This document shows, piece after piece, positions 56,986 through 64,000 of a stretch of 64,000 nucleotides of DNA (within the stretch, counting starts at the first letter, position 1; each line of letters begins with the position of its first letter). Both the position numbers and the translations under genes were made by a program. This stretch comes from Morella rubra (lineage: Eukaryota; Streptophyta; Magnoliopsida; Fagales; Myricaceae), in NCBI GenBank assembly GCA_003952965.2, contig CM025851.1:1823307-1887306 (forward strand), given 5' to 3'. The notes below the pieces were generated by a model, which saw only the letters and a program-made list of their open reading frames with translations, searched no databases and had not been told where the DNA came from.

Positions 56986-59900
56986 CTATGCCACCTGAGC
57001 AGGATGTGGATTCATAATGCTGATCCTTCTTTCTGCAAATAGATTTAAGGACCCAGTCAGAAAGTTTCACAAGCTGGTTAAGCATTGAAGGAATAACATC
57101 AGCAGATTCCTATCATATATCCCCAGCACTCGATACGTTTAGCTGCCAAGCAATGAACCTTTCAAAGACTAACGGTGAAAGGAAAAAGAAAATTAACGCA
57201 TTAAAAGTTGGCAAAAACCAATATTTTTAACACCATCAATAAGACATGTAGATAGCAGAAATACAAAAGAAAGAGAGACAATAAGCACCTCCAGCTGCAA
57301 CAAGTTTCTCTACACGGGCAACTATGTGCTTTCCATATGTGTACTTCTTCAGAGCATTCAGATGGACCTTTATTCGGTTAAGTATTAGTTCGAGTTGATG
57401 GTCATCACAAGTTTCCAACACTTTCTGTACAACATAGTTTGCAAATTGGTCCTTCATCATCGCCTAAATCCACGACCAAAGAAACCAAAAACAAGAGAAG
57501 AAAAGAGGAAAGGGTTAGAGAGTTGACATAATGATAAATCTAGGTTCAACAACTTAGTACACCTATTACCTTGCAGATACATAGAAGGGCCTAAAACTAT
57601 ACAAAGATGGGGAACCCTATGAATTGGAGATTTAAGAATCCAAAAACCCAATTCAATTGAAATAGAAAAGAATAAACCTCACAACAAGAACAAGCTTTTG
57701 GACATGTCAAGAGAAATCAAACACCCTTAGTTTTACATTAACATGCACGTTTAAAATCCAAGGTTAACAATACAAAGTGGCACGATCCATCCCACATATT
57801 AAAAAGTAAATCTGTAAAACTACAGGATTATCTCAAATCATGCACTTTGAAATAATCCTCTATAAGAAGAGGGGTGCAAGGCAGAGACTGGCAGGGTTCT
57901 ATTGATCCAATTAAGAGAAGAGAGACGATTAAAAAGGATTTAAACTGACTCAATTGGAAATATGCTCTAGACAACAACAAGAATAGACACACTTGGACAA
58001 TTAACTAACCTGAAGGGGCTCATTTTCATCAGTGGAACCAAGCATCTCATTAACCAGGGTCTGGCGTTCTGTTGCAGTTCCAAAGCTTAAACACTTTTCT
58101 ATGACATTGGAGGCAAATTTCTGCTGGCTCATTTGAACTATCTGACCAGTTAATTTAATTATTATAGCTGAACGTTCATGTGGCTTTCCATGCTCCAGAA
58201 CATGCTGTAAAATAGGACGCAAATGCAAACAGTCAAGACACTTGATAAAACAACTGATTAAAGCAGAGAGCAAAAAAATGACATCAAGCTATATCATGAT
58301 AAATTGCAAATGAATCGTAATGGACATGCATGAACGTACCAAATGTCAAAACAATTTCCTGAAGGAAGAGACAAGAGGGCTTCAACAGCTAAAGAACATA
58401 GGTCAAACTGTTGATTTCAAATCAAGTTATAACATAAAATGACGTAGAGAAAAAGCTGCAGAAGTATTTTGGTGGTCATAGTGTTTACTGGTGCATCCTG
58501 CCTTCAAATGAACATCAAGCTAACAAACTACAGAAGATATGGTTTCCCATGGAGTATACGACTGTCACCCAAGGCAACTATAAATTATGGGCTTGATATC
58601 AAGCTCCTATCAAAGTGGAAACTACAACATAAAAAATTTAAATAAAAAAATGAACTCTCACTATTTTCCTTTACTAGTGCTTGAAGTCCCTTCATAAAAA
58701 TCTGAGTTGAAAACTAACATAGCGTTTGTTTTCTTAAAATTTTACTCCCTAAAATTTTATCATCATTACAACAATTTCTCTCTCCTCACTTTTTCCTCAA
58801 CTTTTTCACCAACTTTTTCATTCTCTCCTCACTTTTTCACCAACTACTAAAATTTTATCCTAAAATTTTAACAAAATTTTATTCCCAAACACCATGTAAA
58901 TGTGATCTGCAACAGATTAGAAGGACCTATACTGTTACTCATTTCAAAGAAGTCTCAACAGTCTGGCCAACAATGGAGAACTGGAATGCCAAGTTCTACC
59001 ATAATAATCAACACAAGAAAACCCATTATCCATATCAGTCAAAGGCAACAAGCTTCTAAGAACTTAAACAAACCTGTACGACATAATTCCCATATTGGTC
59101 TTGTGCTAACATGCAAACAGACAGCAGAATCTCATTCATCATTATTTGCTGTGTTTTCAGGTCATGGCAGTGCTCCAAGATTCTCTGCCACATGAAATTT
59201 ATAGCACTTAAGAAGTAGAATTCTTACATTTCCAGTCATCAGAAAAACACACTCATCTCTACGAATAAAAACAGTTTTTTTTTTAACCTGTATGACGCGA
59301 CAACCATATGGATGAGTAGACAGGGTTACAACTTGATCGTAAAATGTTGACACAATAAACTGGATGGCATCTTCAGGTACACATTCAATACACTTCTGGA
59401 TGACATGGTTCCCATTTTGATCACGTACACAACGCATGACATGACCATCAAGCTCCTTGACCATTTTAGTCTGCTGGTCCAGATCAACTACTTCTATAGC
59501 CTGAAGAGTGAACAGAATGTTAACACTAAAGCTTCAGTTTTAATCCAAGGCCTAATGAACCGGTACTTATGCAATCAGCATTTCCAGTGTATAATTAGAA
59601 ACACGTTCAAAACAGAGCTGCGGAAACACCCAAGCAAAAAAAAAAAAAAAAGAGAGAGCTGTAGAAATTTTATATCCCTAAACAGCTTAGGAAAAAGTCC
59701 ATTCTTCTAATTTAGATTTACAATAATTTAGAGTGATATCATATCCTCTACCATTTGAAAAAAAAAATGCTAGCAAACCATCTCATCTAAATTTATATAC
59801 CCATCTTTGTGGGGAGTTTGGAGAACCTGAATATCTCACAAGTGCAATAATCTATTCCAGAGTTATTAGGTTAGATGATTCCTGCAAAGTGTCAACACTC

Positions 59901-62900
59901 TTCAACTGTCTTAGTCACCATTCTCAAGGACCAGCTTTTCGATGGCTCCCACAATTTACTATGATAAATGTCAGCATGAACTCAGCAGCGAATGATCAGG
60001 ATTTCCTCAAAAGCATAAGAATATCACTTAACACCATTAAGCCTGTTTGTATACCACCAGCGAATATCACACATGACAACCCAAATAAGCAGATATGATG
60101 GAACTACTGGTACAATACAAAACTTACAAAAGAAGTCAAGCGAATGATCATACCTTCTGGATAACTCGACATCCATACATTTGGAGGCTAAGGGTAAGCA
60201 CATGACCATTGAGCTGGTCAGCTAGTTCTCTTATTTGGGACCCAGTTCCATGCTCAAAAAACTGAATACCAAAGAATAGCAGTTAGCCATAATTAAATTT
60301 GACACCTTTACTCCAATCCATAGTTGCATAGTGCTATTAACATGATATATAAGCAAGTCAATAGCAAATCAGTTAACAAAATTACCTTCTGAATCACATA
60401 ATTACCAAACACATCAGTCATTAGCGAAAGGGCTTGGGGCATAATTTCATCAAAGACCATGTTTTTCTCTTCTGCCGTGGCAGTCTCAAGTTTCTGTTGA
60501 ATAAAGCGACTCCCATACTGATCGGCACTGTTCAAGAAGGTTATTCAATGAAAGAGTTATACTTCAGAAGTCTAAAGTGAGTAACACCACAAAAATTCAC
60601 ACAAACAGTATATACCTGAATTCAACCACATGCCCTGCAATTTCTGAAAGTTCAAAAGATTTAGTTTTATTGCTCTTAAACTCGTCCAGTAAAGTGGATG
60701 CAAAAGTTTCATCCAAGTTACCACCAGATTCTGAATGCCATGCTCCCATGACACCCCCTGATAAAGTCCTCATCCCAGAAAAACGTATGTTTCGCTCACC
60801 GTGCCGGACAGGACTACCAGACCCAACAGGGGAGCTAGGAAGAAGTGGACCAGCCAACGGGCTTCCAGGATATGACATGCCAAGACCTAATGCTGGATTT
60901 CCGTAATAACCATGATTCAAGCTAGCAGATTTACCAAGGTAGGGAACACCCAAGTGTGATTTTTGAGGTGAAAGCAATGCCCCCAGATAGGCTTTCTGGA
61001 GTTCAAGCAAATCCAGGTATGAATTACCCATATATTCTCTATCCATTGCTGCTTCATTAAGGGCAGCAACCTGTGCAGTACCATACTCATTTGATCTCAA
61101 GTACTGAAGATACAATGGATCCATCAGTGGCACCTGAAGAGCACTACCTGCAGTGTGGTTTCTCATTCTGCTAAGATTCTGCAAATCTGCTCCTGCTGCC
61201 AGCATATTTGGTCCTAACGGCAAACCTCCTCCCAAAACCCTAGAGTCCATGCCACCAACTCCCAATGCAGATGCAGCAGCAGCATTTTCAAATAAGGGTG
61301 GCAAACTAGCATTCCCCATCTGGCTACCCATCATGGATGGCGATGAGGGATTAATGGCATACCCACTCAAGCCATAATTTTGAAATGATGAGTTCATACT
61401 CTCCATATTCAGATAGTGAGAAGGTAAACTTCCTTGGCCATTGAGAGTTGGTGTAGATGGTCCTTTCAAGTAAGAGTTAGCAGATGTCACCGAAGGTGGA
61501 TGAAGTTCTAATTTCTCATCAGCTTGTAACAAAGAGTTGTTCAGAGTCATCCCGACCACACTGCCATTACCTATGTTCAGGTACGATCCTTGAGCAGATT
61601 GGGGGCCAGAATGCAGATGAAAATGCCCGGATTGAGACTTATTTAAGTATGAAGGTTGTTTGATATGATTCTGATCACCCTGCAAATTGAATAGGCCATG
61701 ATGAGCATCAGCTTCATGTTGCAGCTGTGACCTTAAATGGTTCTCTCTGTCTTCCAAGCCATTGGCAGATAGGTTCATGCCAGACAAAGCTGCAACAAGA
61801 TTGGTGGAGTCATTCAAACCAGGTGAGACACCACTGAATGAATTTGATCCACTAACACTTCTTTTATCCAATGCGCTGGCCCTCCCACCAACAGGTGGAA
61901 TGTGAGGACTAGGAACCCTAGCGACAAGTTGAGGATCAGGAGTGCTGCTCCTTGACAAGGAGGCACCTAAAGCAGAAGCATATGTATGCGAAGAAGATGC
62001 ACCGACATTCGGGGTTGCAGACGTCCCCTGCTTGTGTCCACCAGAACCCAGAGCATCCATAGATGCCAGCTCATGGTGCAGATGAGCAAACTGGGATTCT
62101 GAAGTTTCAACATCATTATCAAATGCATTTCGGCTGGCAGGGCGAGATGAGTGCCTCGAGACAGATGATACATTTATATCCTCCTGCAGTAAAAACATAA
62201 ACCATAAAGCCACCAGTTTACCATGACCTGCTGTAATTTTCAGCACATACCAGGATTATGGGATCCACCTAAAGGGATTACAGGGCATACAAGCACATAA
62301 ATGAAATGACCACTGTTGGGAAAGAACAGGGCCACTGAAGAGGTACTCAGTGTCGACAAGTAACAGGCACAACTTTCTGCATAATGCAATAAGTTAAACA
62401 GAAAGAGCGGAGCATGCAACCAAGAAACACAGAGCAGTTTCTGAAAAACATTAAGTAGGAGTCAATAGTATTGGAAAACCTTTGGCAACTGAAAAAGTAA
62501 CATGATAGAACTCAGTTTATTAACACTCTAAAAACAGCTACAAAAATACAAACGGGGAAACGCGTCAATGACACGGGCTCAGAGCCTCAGAGAACATGCG
62601 AGTTCACACAAGTTAATGCAAAAAAATTAAATCAACCGCCTGAACTCGAACAGAACACAATGGTTGATTATGAACCACCAAGCATATAAGGTAAAAAAAT
62701 AGACTGAGCAACAATGCAAAAATAAAGCGAGGCCGAGAAAGAAATGATTATGAGCTCCAAGATAGCAACTTCAGACAACAAAATATCCCTTTCAAAATCT
62801 CATGGTCCATCCATAACTAATTATTAAAGAAACCGACTCAACTCAATCACATATCGGTATCTAGGTTCACCTGAATGATCTCTGCGATACTCTTCTGTCT

Positions 62901-63494
62901 ACTCCCTAGCCCTAACCCCGGCAAGCCAATCAACCCGTCGCCACCCCACTCCGCTGTACCCTTCCTGCTCTCCTCCATTGTACCGTACCCCGGTGGCACC
63001 GAAAAAAGCGATCGATTCCCATCCCCAACCCTACCCTCTTCACCACCTCTAGTCACTTTCCTCCTATCACCAATCCCTCCTACCACTGAACCCGCGCCGC
63101 CCCCACTCAACCTCTGTGCAAACCGCCTCTCCTCCTTTGACAGCAGTGGCGGCGGCACCCGCGGGTTCAGATTCGCATTCGAATAGTAATAATTTACGTA
63201 GGCGGGGTCAGCGCGAAGCTCATCCTCGCTCACGAGCCCTTGCCCGTTTTTATTGAAACCCATTATTGCCGAGGCATCGAACAATCCTCCCACCGCGCTA
63301 AGCGAGCCCTCCACGGTGGGTGGGGCTGACCCACTTCTATACATACTGAGTTCCTTCTCTCTGTCACTCAGCTCCTCCTGTTGCCGCCTTTGCTCCCTTA
63401 TCAACCCCCCCAAATCGTCGCCGTAATCAGCGTTCTTGAGCACCGATCGCACTGAAACATCGGGCGCCATCTTCGAATAAGTATCGGTGACCAT
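56986..63494 (-). CDS. APUM: Pumilio RNA-binding protein (PUF family)
   Basis: Nine coding exons on the minus strand: 63494..62871, 62183..60616, 60527..60386, 60261..60154, 59500..59288, 59184..59074, 58204..58010, 57463..57289 and 57032..56986. They sum to 3183 bases, 1060 residues plus stop, with all phases consistent. Start is ATG 63494 ([15 protein letters not shown]). The N-terminal half is the plant Pumilio NABP region ([38 protein letters not shown], then [16 protein letters not shown]). Eight Puf repeats follow from about residue 720, with recognition triplets S-R-Q, N-Y-Q, C-R-Q, N-H-Q, C-R-Q, N-Y-Q, S-N-E, N-Y-Q. The last exon encodes [15 protein letters not shown]. Such proteins bind UGUA elements in 3' UTRs in the cytoplasm and repress or destabilise mRNAs. 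It belongs to the APUM1-6 group; the member is not fixed. Confidence 0.95.
58735..58893. mobile_element. Small MITE-like element inside a Pumilio intron
   Basis: It lies in the intron between exons 6 and 7 (59073..58205). The ends GCGTTTGTTTTCTTAAAATTTTA and, mirrored, TGGTGTTTGGGAATAAAATTTT form imperfect inverted termini of about 40 bp. The middle holds a CACTTTTTC..CAACTTTTTCA direct repeat. Superfamily not determined. Confidence 0.6.
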
Positions 63495-64000
63495 CACATG
63501 TAAGAAATATACAGACTGAAGCTGCTAAAAGATTGAAACTTTGAGCCAAGAATCAGCTCAAGATTGTTGTAAATCCAACGCGCTTCTCGCTAAAACTTTA
63601 GAAAAGATTCCGTTTTCGTGCTTAAAATAAACTACAGACGACTAAAAAATTTACACTGACGAAGAAGAACGCGAAAAATGTTTTGGGTGTGCGTTGAAAT
63701 TTAGAATCTGTAATCGTGGGGCAAGAATTTGCTCAGAGAGATAAAGATCGGAGTGGAACTGTACAGAAAGTACGACCGATAATGGGTTCGGCCATTTTCA
63801 CAGAGAGAGAGAGAGACAGGGGAGATAGCGAAGGAGAGGGAGACAGTGCAGTGGAGAAGAGGGGGGGAGTGATAAGCACGAGCAGTGGAAGAATATGGGC
63901 TGTTGGATGACGGAGAGAACGGCTGGGATTAATCCCAAGCGGATTTGTTCTTACATTATGTCTTTTAGGGTTTTATTTCTAGGATTAAATGCTGGATTGG
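63495..64000 (-). promoter_or_regulatory. 5' leader and promoter region of the Pumilio gene
   Basis: A (GA)n tract at about 63801-63815 and purine-rich sequence to 63880 are typical of plant 5' leaders. A 64-codon frame on the + strand is this purine-rich repeat and not a gene. No gene starts before the window end. Confidence 0.5.

Noticed and set aside
62875..63186. 103-codon + frame over Pumilio exon 1
   Set aside because: It is the antisense of the Gly/Pro-rich Pumilio N-terminus, which reads cleanly on the minus strand.
1..64000. CRISPR arrays, bacterial operons or phage genes
   Set aside because: No spaced short direct-repeat array and no prokaryotic gene layout; spliced plant genes dominate.

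Overview
The window is nuclear DNA of a flowering plant, almost certainly a eudicot and perhaps a woody rosid (the lineage is a guess). Support: spliced genes with GT-AG introns, a chloroplast-targeted Rubisco activase, plant-only families (LBD, L-type lectin receptor kinases, thaumatin-like protein), long AT-rich spacers, and plant retroelements and MITE-like foldback repeats. Exon borders were placed by hand from GT/AG sites, reading phase and family knowledge. No alignment or search was run.

Left part (1-10.2 kb): the 3' end of a phosphoribosylformylglycinamidine synthase gene (+), a two-exon LBD transcription factor (-), a three-copy local repeat (about 4.7-6.4 kb), and a complete seven-exon Rubisco activase gene (+). 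The activase gene keeps both the long redox-regulated (alpha) and the short (beta) C-terminus.

Centre (13.9-48.1 kb): a cluster of L-type lectin receptor-like kinases of the LecRK-S.4 type, all on +. Five have intact reading frames (13909, 20169, 33920, 40212 and 46063). A sixth (26086) is an in-frame chimera that lost the second half of the lectin domain, the membrane helix and the kinase. There are also remnants: a LecRK 3' tail at 28.84 kb, lectin-domain scraps at 27.0 and 42.75 kb, and what looks like LecRK 3' flank just downstream of Rubisco activase. Flanking sequence shows repeated block duplication: about 15.89-22.1 kb matches 28.84-36.0 kb, and 26.53-28.84 kb matches 42.16-44.70 kb. 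The spacers hold a 5'-truncated LINE with target-site duplication, poly(A) and a paralogous empty site, a TRIM-like LTR element with its tRNA-Met primer site, a tRNA-derived SINE with an 18-bp duplication, and several foldback elements.

Right part (50.2-64 kb): a domesticated hAT-type BED/DUF659 gene (-, four coding exons), a secreted thaumatin-like protein (+, two exons), and a complete nine-coding-exon Pumilio gene (-) whose eight repeats carry the canonical UGUA-reading code.

The housekeeping genes are not linked in function. The coherent system is the receptor-kinase cluster, whose members should be plasma-membrane receptors with an extracellular lectin-like domain. I did not find a wholly unknown system. 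The most informative content is the record of duplication, chimera formation and transposon capture in this cluster.
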